A stretch of 64,000 bases of DNA from Adiantum capillus-veneris (lineage: Eukaryota > Streptophyta > Polypodiopsida > Polypodiales > Pteridaceae). How positions within the stretch are numbered: the first letter of the stretch is position 1; each line of letters begins with the position of its first letter. Positions 33,990 through 44,513 of this stretch are shown here, one piece after another. The stretch spans positions 81,912,843-81,976,842 of the forward strand of contig CM043950.1 in NCBI GenBank assembly GCA_014529385.2, written 5' to 3'. The notes below the pieces were generated by a model, which did not search any database, was not told the origin of the DNA, and saw nothing but the letters and a program-made list of their open reading frames with translations. Position numbers and translations under genes: made by a program.

Positions 33990-34621
33990 CTATCCTCTTG
34001 GGTGTTGTCAAAAAGTTCCATTGCCTTTCGTGACATTGGTAATAAGCTACCAACCTTGTAGCTTAAAGACAAGCTTGATACATGTTGTACCAAAGTGCAT
34101 AGCATAAACAAAAGATAGGATGCAATCCACATGTTGAAAAACACTTCATCTCGACTATATGCATGAAAGACCATACTGCCATCTTTCTCACATTGGGATC
34201 CATTTTTTGTGACCCTTATTCCCATCCCTTGTGCTAAGGATTCTTTAAATATTTTCTTAAATGCATCTAACACAGTATGATCAAACATAATCTCTACATT
34301 TGGGTTTTCAAACCTAGATTGCCAATAAATTGTCACTACATCTATTTGCTTAAGAATCTCCTTAGGGTGGACTCCAAAATTCCACTCCTTAGTAACAACC
34401 ATTCCAGTTTTCTCTCCAATAGGTTCCTCTAATTGGAGTAGTGCCAAAGACTTCATGCTTCCTTCTTGCAACTGTATATGTGGTGGATCCACCTTGTTGT
34501 GATCACTGAGAATGAGACCCATGATTTCAAGAGAGTTATCACTATCATTCATTGTGGTAGATTCCTCCTCCTCTAATGTTGTAGTAGAATTTCTAGAGAG
34601 TGCACTAGTCTCTAGGTCCAT
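33990..34621 (-). pseudogene. Unrecognised ORF of Gypsy-Z (C-terminally cut)
   Basis: An ATG at 34621 opens about 210 codons before the junction with LTR X2; the listed frame runs on to 33917, but those residues are LTR-derived. The N-terminal 50 residues are Ser/Thr/Glu-rich. The middle and C-terminal parts look folded, with segments such as YWQSRFENPNVEIMFDHTVL and a hydrophobic WIASYLLFMLCTL stretch that could be buried or membrane-associated. I know no family for it. Its place just after the protease suggests a domain of this element's polyprotein or a separate ORF. Confidence 0.5.
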
Positions 34622-34669
34622 CTCTTGTTGCTTGTTGGCCTTCTTGTTGTATGTAATCTTCTTTCCTTT

Positions 34670-35055
34670 CTACCTTGCATCTTGAGAATTTCTGTGTCCA
34701 AATCTTGATTTTTTCTCATGACCCTGATCCATGGTCTTCCTAAGATAGTTGGGTAGCCCTCCCCCTTAGGGATTCTCAAGCCCTACATAAAAACATCACT
34801 CACAAGACCACAAGATTCTATAGATTCACCAATTGTGAAATATAAAATGCCCGTTGTTTGTCGTGGCTTAGACTTTCTCATGATTGACTCCCCTTTGGTC
34901 TTTATCTTCTCTTTCTTTTCTGAGCCTTTCTCATGTCTAGAGTGATTAAATCCCATGGCTTCTACGTCTTCTACCTTGGTCTTACCTTTTTCCACTTCTT
35001 TGATGGGTTTCTCCACTTTCATCCTACCCTTATCTTCGGGACTGATGAAACTCAT
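34670..35055 (-). pseudogene. Gypsy-Z protease-like fragment
   Basis: The minus strand encodes a charged Lys/Glu-rich region, then GILYFTIGESIESCGLVSDVFM. After a stop it continues GYPTILGRPWIRVMRK, the I-L-G-R-P-W pattern that ends plant Gypsy retropepsins. No D-S/T-G active-site segment was found. Broken by at least one stop near 34783. Confidence 0.5.
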
Positions 35056-35089
35056 TACCTGGTTGCCAATTAGTGGTGGTGGTTAAGGT

Positions 35090-36012
35090 GGAATGAGGGT
35101 ATGTGGTGGTGGTTGTGGTTGTGGTTGAACATATCGTTGTAGGATTTTCACAGGTGGTGCTTGTTGTGGTGGCCTCGATGGTGGTTGTCTTGCTCTCGGT
35201 GGTGAAATCTGGTTTTGTGATCTTGCTGCTCTATTGAAACTCTACCTCCTTGGGTGTGGGTAGTAATACATGCGATGGCCATCCTCTCCACAATTGTATC
35301 AGTGGTATTCTTGGTTTTGCCTTCATTTTCCTCTCCCTTGCTCTTGATTGTGGTTGTTTGCATGCCCTTGTTGCACCAAATGGACAAATAAATTTTCCAG
35401 CCGAGTAGTGATGCGGCTCAACAGGTCTTGGTACTCTTTTGATGCCTCTTGTGGTTGGTTCCTTTGAGCAGTTGTTGCATTTACTAGGGTTAGTTGAACT
35501 GAGCTTGATTACTCTGACTCATTGACTCTTGCTTGCATGTGTAGCTTCTTGTCTTTAAGGTGGGCTACATCCACTACTTCCAGATCATACATTGCAGGGA
35601 ATCTCCCCTTCACTTCTCCTTAAGCGACAACCACAGGCCAGCAATGAAACGGTCCTTCTTCAAAACATTAGGCGCTCCCTCACCTTCCTCTAGTGAGTCA
35701 TAAGTGGCATAAGCGGACCTCTCTGCTTTAACTCTGTTATCAACTACCATAACTTTTCTGAGGTTCTGTCTCAACCAAACCTCTTCCTCACGAATGCAAC
35801 ACGTAGTAAGTCCCATGCATCTTTGGTAGCTTGGGATAAAGCATTGTACCAAGACTTGGCCTCTACTTTCATCAGTAGAGGAAATATTCGTAGCCATGAG
35901 GCGTCGTCATCCTTGTTGGAAACCACACAGCGATGTCAAAGTTATCCCAAAAATCAGTGGTGATGTCTTATCCCTTCTTTCCACTGAACGTGGGAAAAGA
36001 GACACTTGCCAT
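35090..36012 (-). pseudogene. Gypsy-Z gag with zinc knuckle
   Basis: Minus-strand translation from ATG 36012 gives a short Gag-like start (MASVSFPTFSGKKG), then FWDNF and a helical region (35610-35897: RFIAGLWLSLKEK, as in Gag capsid parts). After frame changes comes a zinc knuckle near 35250-35300 (YNCGEDGHRMYY, with the last Cys replaced) and a Pro/Gln-rich tail. Several stops are present. Typical of a Gypsy Gag in decay. Confidence 0.6.
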
Positions 36013-36904
36013 GGTAGTAAATCAATGAGAAGACGATTACAAACTTTGTTTTTGTATTGACTTAGTGATTCATGAAGGTTTATACATGGGTGGAAATCTG
36101 GAGCTAGAGCTAAGAAGATCACAAGGCTAGAATATAATAAAGATGCTTACAACAAAAGAGTGGTAGTAATCAAGAATAAGCAAGATGATGGGACGTGGGG
36201 ATCTAAGAATTTTTCCAAGCATCTCTCCTCTGAATACGAAATCAATCTTTTGTTAGTAGAATATCTTTCTATCAATATACATGTTTACATACATGTATTG
36301 CATGAAACAAAAAGGAAAGACTTATGGCCTATTGTTATTATCCATGTTGGGTGTAGGACAAGGCTTTGACCACTAGAGTTTCATACCTTAAGTGTTGACA
36401 AGATGACACCTTCACCCCAGGCCTCTACCTCTTGTTAAAGTCCATAAAATCCTCCATATTGGGTTCAAAACAGACTGGACAAGAAGAGTCTACCTCAATC
36501 GGCTTTCCATTTTGCATGCGGCGGCGACGCTTGGGTGTTCGTACTTCACTTGAACTCTCTAGGCCTAGAGAGAGCATAGGTCCACTTGCTTTCACCAAAT
36601 TCTTTAGGCTTTGTGACTTGGACTTTGTGGTTATTTTCTTGATGAATCTTCTCTAAGCGTTGGAGAGAAAACATTTGGTGCTACAAAAAATATGACTGAT
36701 GTGAGAGTGCTGATGCAGTTCTCAAAAGAAAAGCTAATCGTTCTTTCTTCACCTCCTCTATCGGCACTCATTGATAGAATGCTTTGGTTAATAGCAGTGA
36801 TGACATTCCGTAGCCCTCCCTCCTAATGCTCTTGATTTGCAATTAGCAAGAGCAATGCGAGATGGAGAGATTACGTTTTGGATATCGCGATGATGCTACA
36901 ACCT

Positions 36905-37120
36905 AGTAGTGATGCATGCCATCAATCATGGATGAGTGGCTACAAGATTTTTTAGATTGGAGAAGTGAAGAAGTGGAGACTGTAGAAGCACTCAAGGCCT
37001 TCATCAAAGTAGCAACTCCAATGAAGGCCTTGAGTGCTTCTACAGTCTCCACTTCTTCACTTCTCCAATCTAAAAAATCTTGTAGCCACTCATCCATGAT
37101 TGATGGCATGCATCACTACT
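36905..37120. repeat. Perfect 100-bp inverted repeat (hairpin)
   Basis: The arms 36905-37004 and 37021-37120 are exact reverse complements over 100 bp, with a 16-bp loop in which three more pairs are possible. The mirror symmetry makes nearly the same short peptide readable on both strands (MPSIMDEWLQDFLDW...). It lies 31 bp from the PBS-like site of Gypsy-Z, in the expected 5' leader. An RNA from either strand would fold into one long perfect duplex. Confidence 0.95.
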
Positions 37121-37151
37121 CTTTGTTGATCGAAGGTCTTTGAAAATCCCT

Positions 37152-37170
37152 CCTCACTGGGGACACCAAA
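37152..37170 (-). other. PBS-like site of Gypsy-Z
   Basis: The minus strand reads TTTGGTGTCCCCAGTGAGG directly after a ...CTCA LTR-like end. It differs in only three or four bases from the site at 26-44. The tRNA is not assigned. Confidence 0.5.
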
Positions 37171-37600
37171 TGAGAGGTGGAAGTGAAAAATAGACTGGGT
37201 GTCCTCTACACCAAGACTATGCACAATGGCCTCATCATGGAGGGTACACAATAGGGGCTAGGACACATACATATACACAATCAAACATGCCATGGAAAAC
37301 AATTTCAAGATCCACACCCAAGTGTGGGATGGGGTGGTCGGAAAAAAAGATGAGAGGAATGGTGAGTGAGTGAGAATGGACTTGCTACTCGTGCATGTAG
37401 TAAGGAAGATAATGAGGTAAGGAAAACATGCAAGTGTGCTCACTTCTCATACCAGAGGTGGCGAATCCGCACACCTCAACATAAGTAAAATGGAAAGAAA
37501 CAAGCATAAACCATACTCACAATGAAGTATATCCCAAATGACACAAGGTATGGCACCACATTAGGAGAAAGTTGGAATCACTTTTGGGACTTTCAGTTCT
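37171..37600 (-). repeat. LTR-like sequence of Gypsy-Z (5' LTR part)
   Basis: Upstream of the PBS on the minus strand. It contains a GTGGCGAATCCGCACACCTCA block near 37450, also seen in LTR X1 near 313-340 and 378-400. The outer boundary is not visible, and the extent given is approximate. Confidence 0.35.
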
Positions 37601-38392
37601 AGAGAGAGAGTGGCGCTTGACCAATGAGGAAGAGGCTTATGTTACATTGAGAATCGACATTTTGGAGCCAAGCTCTTTTAGAAAAAAGAGAGAAAATATT
37701 AATTTTGTTCATCAAATCGCACAATTTCACACTTTCAAAGCATAAATGCCATAAGTCTGCTAACTCTATCCTGACAAATTTTAGAACTTTCATTGAAAAT
37801 TCTAGTATCTATGTTCCCGCCCAAATATTACGTTGAGTAGCTCTACCTCCCTCGCAAAACTTTCTTCCCTTTTTTATATTTGTGCTAGATTTTTTGTGTA
37901 TTCTAGTGCACACCATGACTACTTCTCAAAGGCCTAGCACTACCATTGACTCTGTTAGCATTTTTAATAAATATAGTACAGATGATCAATCATGGATACC
38001 ATCTCGAATAACTCTCGAAAGTTGGGTACTACCGCAAACTAGGAGGAGGAAGAGGAGTCAACGAAATGATTTTGTGGAGGATTTCAAGGGACAATTTAAA
38101 GAGTTTAAAGTGTGTGCACAAAGCAGGTGGGTGAAAGAGGTCCTCATACAACATGCTTTCCAGCATGCAGACTTAAGGTTGCAAACATCTCCTCCAAGTT
38201 TTCCACGTCATCGACCCAACTGTAAGCTATTTTGAGCATCTCACTTAGTGCATGATTATATTTGAAGGTTAAGTGGTGGATATCATCTTTGGTATGTTTT
38301 AGATATTTATCCATCGAATAGGACGGACTAGAAACCAGTTGAGAGCATAATTGGGATTTTTGATGCTTTCCATGCATTTATTGGTGAGCAAA
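37601..38392. other. Unassigned flank of chromovirus insertion
   Basis: Contains one plus-strand ORF with ATG 37915 to 38235 (107 codons, MTTSQRPSTTIDSV...). It has basic stretches and is unlike any protein I recognise. The sequence is interrupted at 38397 by the chromovirus and resumes at 47732; a short open stretch (FDAFHAFIGEQMY) spans the insertion point. Confidence 0.4.
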
Positions 38393-39047
38393 TGTACTGT
38401 AAGGTCTCTGACCCGATCACAAGAGCACCCTTGTACCACAAAATGAATACAATGGAATAAGTTACTATTTTTAGCAGTTTTTCAGATTCTGTCAGTGCCA
38501 TGATGTTTAGAATGTTTTAAAGCTTCAAAATGTGAATTAAAATAATTTTTGTGAAAATTTTCCAAAAATAGTAAGTTTTTGGTCACCCGACCCATCCAGT
38601 CTCGACCGTCTCGAAAAACTACACCCGTACCCCAAATTTGAAAAAAATGCATTTTCGGATCCCGGGGGCTGCTAAATATGGCAGGTACTCGGGCCAGTAC
38701 GGCTTAGTTAGAGCTTCGTATGGCAATTTACGGCATCAAAATCCGATTCGTATGACCCGTTTTAGCCTAGAACCAAATTTCCTAAAAATTATCCGGGGAG
38801 GCACCGGGGGCCCGGGACTGTGTGGGAACAAGTCCCAGGCCACTCCAGATCAGCTTTAGCAGCTAGGGGGCGCCCTCTTGCTTTGTGGGAGTCTTGGGAA
38901 AGCTGCCAAGCCTGCAACTCAGTCTCAGAACCAGTTAACCAAGCCAACCTGACACTTGGTGGGCAGAGAACTGGACTTGCCATGCTTAACTGGAGAAGCT
39001 CCCAGATGCATTTAGCAACCCAGATCGATTTTCAGCCTGTAGGAGCC

Positions 39048-39056
39048 TATTTAAAG
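39048..39056 (+). promoter_or_regulatory. TATA box of Gypsy-2 LTR
   Basis: TATTTAAAG in the context GGAGCCTATTTAAAGACC, conserved in the 3' LTR at 46264-46272. A start of transcription about 30 bp on would fall in the CA tract and leave a leader of about 200 nt before ATG 39289. Confidence 0.6.
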
Positions 39057-39288
39057 ACCTTCATACACACACACACACACACTTATGATCACACACACAC
39101 AGTGCATACACACACACCCACACACATTGGGGAGGTGCTGCTGAATCACACACCGTTTGAAGAGGAAGCTAAGAGGGAGGTGCTGCCGAATTTTCATCTC
39201 AAGAAGCTCGATTAGATCAGAAAATCGAGAAGATTACCAGCTCTTAATCACGCTCTTTCTCCAAGCTAATCATTTAAAGTACTGAGAA

Positions 39289-39429
39289 ATGGCCCCGGCT
39301 AAGAGGACGCGCTTCGGTGGTGCCCATGATCGCGAAGCAGGAACAAGCAATGTCAACGGAAAGGGGAAGGCCCCCATGGACGAGCAAATACCGGCCATCT
39401 CACGGGCCATCGATGAAGAAGTGGAAGAG
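39289..39429 (+). CDS. Candidate first gag exon inside the LTR
   Basis: ATG 39289 opens exactly 47 codons (MAPAKRTRFGGAHDREAG..., ending in Glu-rich DEEVEE) up to GAGGTAGAT, a good plant splice donor. Unspliced, the frame ends 8 codons later. Two downstream ORFs that lack a sensible ATG begin directly after TGTAG acceptors, at 40623 and 41343, and both would join this exon in phase 0. The exon is kept open in the 3' LTR (46507 on) with conservative changes. A basic Gag N-terminus fits the family. Splicing is inferred from sequence only. Confidence 0.5.
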
Positions 39430-39720
39430 GTAGATCATATTTTTTTTCAAGTTGTTTAAATTAACATTGCATACGCTAGTTAGGAATGCTCATATCCCCA
39501 AACATGTTGGAGAAATCCGACGGAAACCTCGGCATTGAAATCATCGTACATTAAGTTCTAAAGTAGGAAGGTAATGTCTGATGGGTATGCTGTTTGCAAG
39601 AGGAAAGAATGTTTGCTAGGGAAAATTTAGCTCGACATGTTCATTTTATTTCCAATGTTGAATCAGTCGTGACCTCCCTACTGATCACAGGGGGCAGAGT
39701 TCCTCGTTAGGACTCTTGAA

Positions 39721-39840
39721 TCCACGACATGCTTTCTATGCGGTGGATACCCACGACTTGCTTTCTATGCGGTGGGAACCCACGTCTTGCTTTCTATGCG
39801 GTGGGAGTGTCCATGACGTGCTTTCTATGCCGTGGACATA
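39721..39840 (+). repeat. Four-copy minisatellite in Gypsy-2 LTR
   Basis: Four tandem units of about 29-30 bp, each containing TGCTTTCTATGCGGTGG with a CCACGA/CCATGA start, so each unit can form a small stem (CCACG...GTGG). Also present in the 3' LTR at about 46939-47056. Confidence 0.85.
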
Positions 39841-40510
39841 CCTAGTTGTATGGGCAGCTAGGCGACAACGGGAGGAGTGAACTCTCGCTGGAGGGGGGAT
39901 GTTGTACCTCCAGAACATTGGAATTTTTATGAATAAGTTTGAGTAGAATTTTTACTAGAGTTCTGTCTTGGTGTTGTTTGCAATACTGGTTGAAGGGCTG
40001 TTTTAACGAACCATGTGATTCGGAATTAAACAAGGAATATTTATGTTGAACAACCTTTGTGGTAGTAATTAGGTCACACGAGGAAGTGTGAGTGTGGGGG
40101 TGGAAAGTGGGGGCTTGGCTCAGGTTGCCAATGCCTACGAGATGGGTGGTCCCGATTGGTCGGGAACTCTCTGTCCCCATAGTGCTTACTCGATATTAGT
40201 AACGCTCATTGCCCCTAGAGCGGGGAATTCTCGAGAGTACGTGCCTCTGAAACATGGGGAAAAAGGCACTCGAGGCTTCTCTCCTCTTGGAAGGTGGGTC
40301 ATAGGATCGCTAGATAGTTCCAGTACGCTTCCCCTGCGAGGTGGAGCTAGATCTCCTTGCTAGTAGGCTCGAACTCGACTCACTTTGTGATGAGAGATCG
40401 TCTGCTAGTCGAACCCTGAACCATTTTGTTTGCTTCCGCTATAGATCTAGTGGCCACCAGGTTTACCATCAGATCCGTTGTTTGATACGACGGGGTGGGG
40501 ACCTCACACC

Positions 40511-40523
40511 TGGTATCAGAGCC
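40511..40523 (+). other. Initiator-Met primer-binding site of Gypsy-2
   Basis: TGGTATCAGAGCC, two bases after the 5' LTR end. Confidence 0.9.
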
Positions 40524-40622
40524 TAGGTTAGGCTGGGAAAATAAAGTCATATTGTTTGAACATTTAAAAGGAACTGAAAATATATAGGTAGTTGATCCGA
40601 ATTCCTTGCATTGGTGTTGTAG

Positions 40623-41126
40623 GAAGACCCCGTGCTCGAATATCGGAAGTTCCAAGTATTTGAGCTTATTTATGAGCAAGCTCGAAGATCCCCTGTTTAC
40701 CAGTTCAGGCGAGATGTCATGGAGATACTGTTGAAGGCTTATACGCCACACTCCACTCGCATTGACAATGGATGGGAACTTGATTGGACATTTCCAGGAG
40801 GGGTTTACTACCTCAATGCTCGGAAGCTAGGATGCCTGGCTACCGACTTGAAGAAGATACGTTGGGGAGAAGAGTTGAGAGTAATAGAGATATTCTACTT
40901 GGTGCCCACTCGATTGGATCAGACTGTTTCGGGCAACTCCAACCAAACCATCAACGACTGGCTCTTGGAGAAGGTCACCAATGTGATTCTAGCAAACCGA
41001 GTCAAGACCTTTGGATTACTGAAAGCGGAACTCCGACCCGACATCTTAGTTTATTATCCCCTCAAGAATGTGTACAAGAACTATTACACGAATGAAGTAG
41101 TGCATCATGTCAACACCATTTCCTAG
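40623..41126 (+). CDS. Extra ORF between PBS and gag, unknown function
   Basis: An intact frame of 167 codons, with no ATG near its start, begins right after a TTGGTGTTGTAG acceptor-like site and ends in TAG at 41124-41126. The protein is compact and mixed in composition, with Trp/Tyr-rich segments (GWELDWTFPGGVYYLNARK; the C-terminal part includes DILVYYPLKNVYKNYY). I see no Gag, protease, RT or zinc-finger motif and recognise no family. It looks globular rather than low-complexity. It lies where chromoviruses normally have only a leader. It would join the LTR exon at 39429 in phase. It could be an accessory protein of the element or captured sequence. Confidence 0.55.
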   Translation, partial: EDPVLEYRKFQVFELIYEQARRSPVYQFRRDVMEILLKAYTPHSTRIDNGWELDWTFPGGVYYLNARKLGCLATDLKKIRWGEELRVIEIFYLVPTRLDQTVSGNSNQTINDWLLEKVTNVILANRVKTFGLLKAELRPDILVYYPLKNVYKNYYTNEVVHHVNTIS

Positions 41127-41342
41127 GCGTATGTTATACGCAAATCCATAAAGCCATGTAATAAGCGGTCATCAGTCATTCTAAACCTTGAGGGGTTTCG
41201 ATTGTAATAAATTTCCATCAATAAAGTGCTTTTTGTCTTTGAATCTCTGTCTCTTGATAAAGTGGAATTTTGAATTTTATTAAAGTCTCGTGTCTCTTGA
41301 AATTCAAGTAATGGTATCAAGAATTTCGTATAACCCATGTAG

Positions 41343-44300
41343 GTACCGCCTGTTGCTCTGTACTCGGCAGCGCAAGAGAAGAAGCTCCTCCTTAAGCAAG
41401 CCCAACCTCCGATCTTTAAGGGCGAGGGGGAAAATGTGGAGAGAGATGCGGAAGTATGGATGGAAGCCATGGACGATTACTTTGAAGCTGCGGGAACCCA
41501 ACCCGTAAATCAAACCATGCTTGCGATGTTCCGCCTGACTGGCGATGCCAAGATATGGTGGAAGCAACATTGCAGGGACATGGATATTAAGGGATCTTCC
41601 CAATCCTGGGAAGACATCAAAGCTGTGATAATGGGACGTTATTTACCACCTGCCTATAGGACCTTGAGAATGAACGAATTCTTTTCACTTAGGCAGCTGA
41701 ATTCAACGGTCGAAGAATACTATGGAAAGTTTGTCACTCTTCGGAGATATGCTCCTAAGATGACCTTGGAACAACAGGTGGCAAGGTTCTGTCAAGGACT
41801 AATCGATCCCTTGAACACTCGGCTGGAGGCTCTCAGGCCGTCAACGCTACAAGATGCCTTGTTGAGGGCTAAACCTCTAGCTCTCGAAGTACAAAAGGCT
41901 AATCAGAATAGGAGGAATAATTGGGCAAAGAGGGCAAGGAACACTGCTTGGGACAACAGACCAGCCAACCAAACCTATAACCAACGCCCTATTGTGGCTA
42001 CCACCACAACCATGGAGTTCCCTAATGTTCGATGCTATGGTTGCGGTGAGCATGGACACTACAGATCAAATTGCCCCAGGAACATTCATGCAACCAACGC
42101 CAATGCCATACCCTTGAATACCCGTGGGCGTGGCCAAGCTAATGGAAGAGGAGGACGCGGAAGAATGAACAGAGGGCGAGGGCGTGGAGCTACCTCCAGA
42201 GTGAATGCCGCAGTAGTTCAACCAACTGTGGGTGACGAAGTAGTGGAGAGAGCAACCCTGCATGCTGCAATTGACAATCCCAATGGTTGCGAGCAATACG
42301 CAGTCATTCATACGCCAGGATCTCTCAGAGGTGAACAAGTTAACTTCCTTATAGATTGTGGTAGTACTCTTTCATTTCTTTCACCCAGATGCATGAGAAA
42401 GCTTAAGCTAGATAAGTATCCGTCAAGCAAACTAGTTGTCGAGTTAGCAAATGGCAAGGAGGTAGTATCTAAACACTCTGCAGGAAAAATTGACTTTGAT
42501 TTAGGGGGACACCCAACTTCTGCCCAATTTCGAACCTTACCCTTAGGATTCTTTGATGGGATACTAGGGATGGACTGGCTAAAGCAAAATAGGGCCCACA
42601 TACATTGTGCACAAGGGAATTTTACCTTTACAGATAACTTGGGTAATGAAGCCTTAATTCAGGGGGAAAATGGGAGACCTAAGGCTACTCTAGTTAAGGC
42701 CAGCAGACTTTTGAAGGGACTAAGGAAGGGTCAGCAAATATATGCAGTTAAACTCAATAAGGTGGACCAATCAGATACCTCACTTCGACCATACTGGCTG
42801 AGGGAGTATGATGATGTATTCCCCGAGGACCTTACGAATCTTCCACCACACAGAGAGGTAGATCATGAGATTGAAACTATCCTTGGGTGTGAACCTATTT
42901 CAAAAAGACCTTATAAAATGTCACTTCCGGAGGCCATCGAACTCAAAGAACAACTTAGGCAACTCATTGAGCAAGGATTCATTCGACCCAGTACTTCTCC
43001 TTGGGGTGCTCCAGTTCTTTTCCAAAAGAAGAAGGATGGAACCTTAAGGCTATGCATAGACTATCGTGGACTGAACCAGGTAACTGTCAAGAACAAGTAT
43101 CCAATTCCAAGGATTGACGAACTTTTGGACAGACTCCACGGCGCCAAAATATTTACAAAGATAGATCTAAGGTCAGGATATTACCAAATCAGGATCAAGG
43201 AATCAGATATTCCGAAGACAGCTTTCAATACTAGGTATGGGCACTACGAATTCACAGTAATTTCTTTTGGTCTAACAAATGCTCCTGCAAGCTTCAATCG
43301 ACTTATGCAGGATATTTTTAGACCTTACCTGGATGATTTTTTCTTGGTTTTCTTTAATGACATTCTAGTCTATTCTAAGAATGAAGCAGATCACAAGGAA
43401 CATGTTCGCAAAGTACTTGATCTCCTTCGAGAACACCAGCTTTACGCTAAGGAGAGCAAGTGCACTTTTTTCTCACCAAAGGTCAACTATCTTGGATTTG
43501 TCATTTCGGCTGAAGGGATTTCAGTAGACCCAGACAAAGTCAAGGACATCGTTGACTGGCCTCAACCATCCACTGTCAGCGAAGTAAGGGGATTTCTTGG
43601 AATAACGGGATGGTACAGGATTTTTGTCAAGGATTATGCACGTATTGCTGCACCTTTGACGGAACTCCTGAAGAAAGGAATGAGGATCGATTGGAAGACC
43701 GAGCACGAGTCTAGCTTTGCTAAGCTAAAAGAATTCTTGGTCTCAGCTCCTATTTTAAAGCTTCCAGACTTCAGTAAAGAATTTGAAGTAGCGACAGACG
43801 CTAGCAAATTCGCTCTAGGCGGAGTTCTTACTCAAGAAGGAAGACCAGTGGCGTATACTTCGCGAAAGCTGAGGGATCATGAGACGAATTATCCCACTCA
43901 TGATCTGGAACTTTTAGCAGTTATACATGCATTGAAGTTATGGAGACATTATCTTCTTGGACGCAAGTTTCAGTTGGTTACAGACCACAAGAGTTTAAAG
44001 TGGATTTTTACTCAACCCATTCTCAATATGCGACAACGGCGATGGATAGATCTATTACAGGAATATGACCTCGACATAAAGTATAGACCAGGGAAGGAAA
44101 ACGCAGTTGCAGATGGTCTTAGCCGAAAATCGTTTCTCGGAGCTGTCTCTATTCCAAATAACCCTATCTGGGATAGAATCAAAGAAGCATCCCTTGAAGA
44201 TCCAGAGTACCAATGTATGGCTTCATTAGTCCAGCAGAATAAGATGCCTGAAGCGAAATATTACTCTCTTATGGGAGGATGTCTTTACTACAGACATAGA

Positions 44301-44513
44301 CTCTGTGTACCCAGAGACCCAGCTTTAAAGAAGGCCATTCTATACGAAGCACACGATAGCCCTACATCCGGACACCCAGGCCATGCTAAAACTCTTCACG
44401 CCGTCAGAAGGAGTTATTTCTGGTCTGGAATGAAAGGAGACATACTTCGATATGTGAGGCAATGTCTTTCTTGTCAACGGATAAAGGCCGCCAGGGCAAC
44501 TTCAACCTCTTGA
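41343..44513 (+). pseudogene. Gypsy-2 gag-protease-RT-RNase H-integrase N-terminus
   Basis: The frame is open from just after TAG at 41340-41342, an acceptor-like site, and the first residues ([16 protein letters not shown], then [11 protein letters not shown]) match the usual chromovirus Gag start, so the true ATG lies upstream on another exon. Gag covers residues about 30-190 and the zinc knuckle [14 protein letters not shown] about 231-244. The protease reads L-I-D-C-G-S (Asp codon at 42354), with Cys for the usual Ser. RT has the [11 protein letters not shown] and [14 protein letters not shown] motifs, but its catalytic box reads F-F-N-D (AAT at 43356-43358) instead of F-x-D-D. RNase H ([32 protein letters not shown]) is complete. 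The zinc-binding part of integrase ([23 protein letters not shown]) ends at a frameshift near 44485. Confidence 0.9.

Larger units (their letters stand above)
33990..37600 (-). mobile_element. Minus-strand Gypsy-like element (Gypsy-Z), truncated
   Basis: Reading leftward from about 37600: an LTR-like end (...CTCA, final base at 37171), a PBS-like site (37152-37170), a leader with a perfect hairpin, gag with a zinc knuckle, a protease fragment, and an unrecognised ORF cut at 33989 by LTR X2. RT and integrase are missing. The PBS resembles that of the element at the left window edge. Confidence 0.65.
38398..40508 (+). repeat. 5' LTR of Gypsy-2
   Basis: 2111 bp. It holds a TATA box (39048-39056), a CA-rich tract just after it, an open exon-like stretch (39289-39429), and a four-copy minisatellite (39721-39840). 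Confidence 0.95.

Noticed and set aside
36903-37143. Two near-identical ORFs on opposite strands (MPSIMDEWLQDF...)
   Set aside because: They mirror each other only because of the perfect inverted repeat. Neither has a neighbour or motif suggesting a real protein.
38820-39215. Plus-strand ORF in the Gypsy-2 LTR (MWEQVPGHSRSAL...), repeated at 46036
   Set aside because: It is present in both LTRs, overlaps the TATA box and CA tract, and lies upstream of the inferred transcription start.
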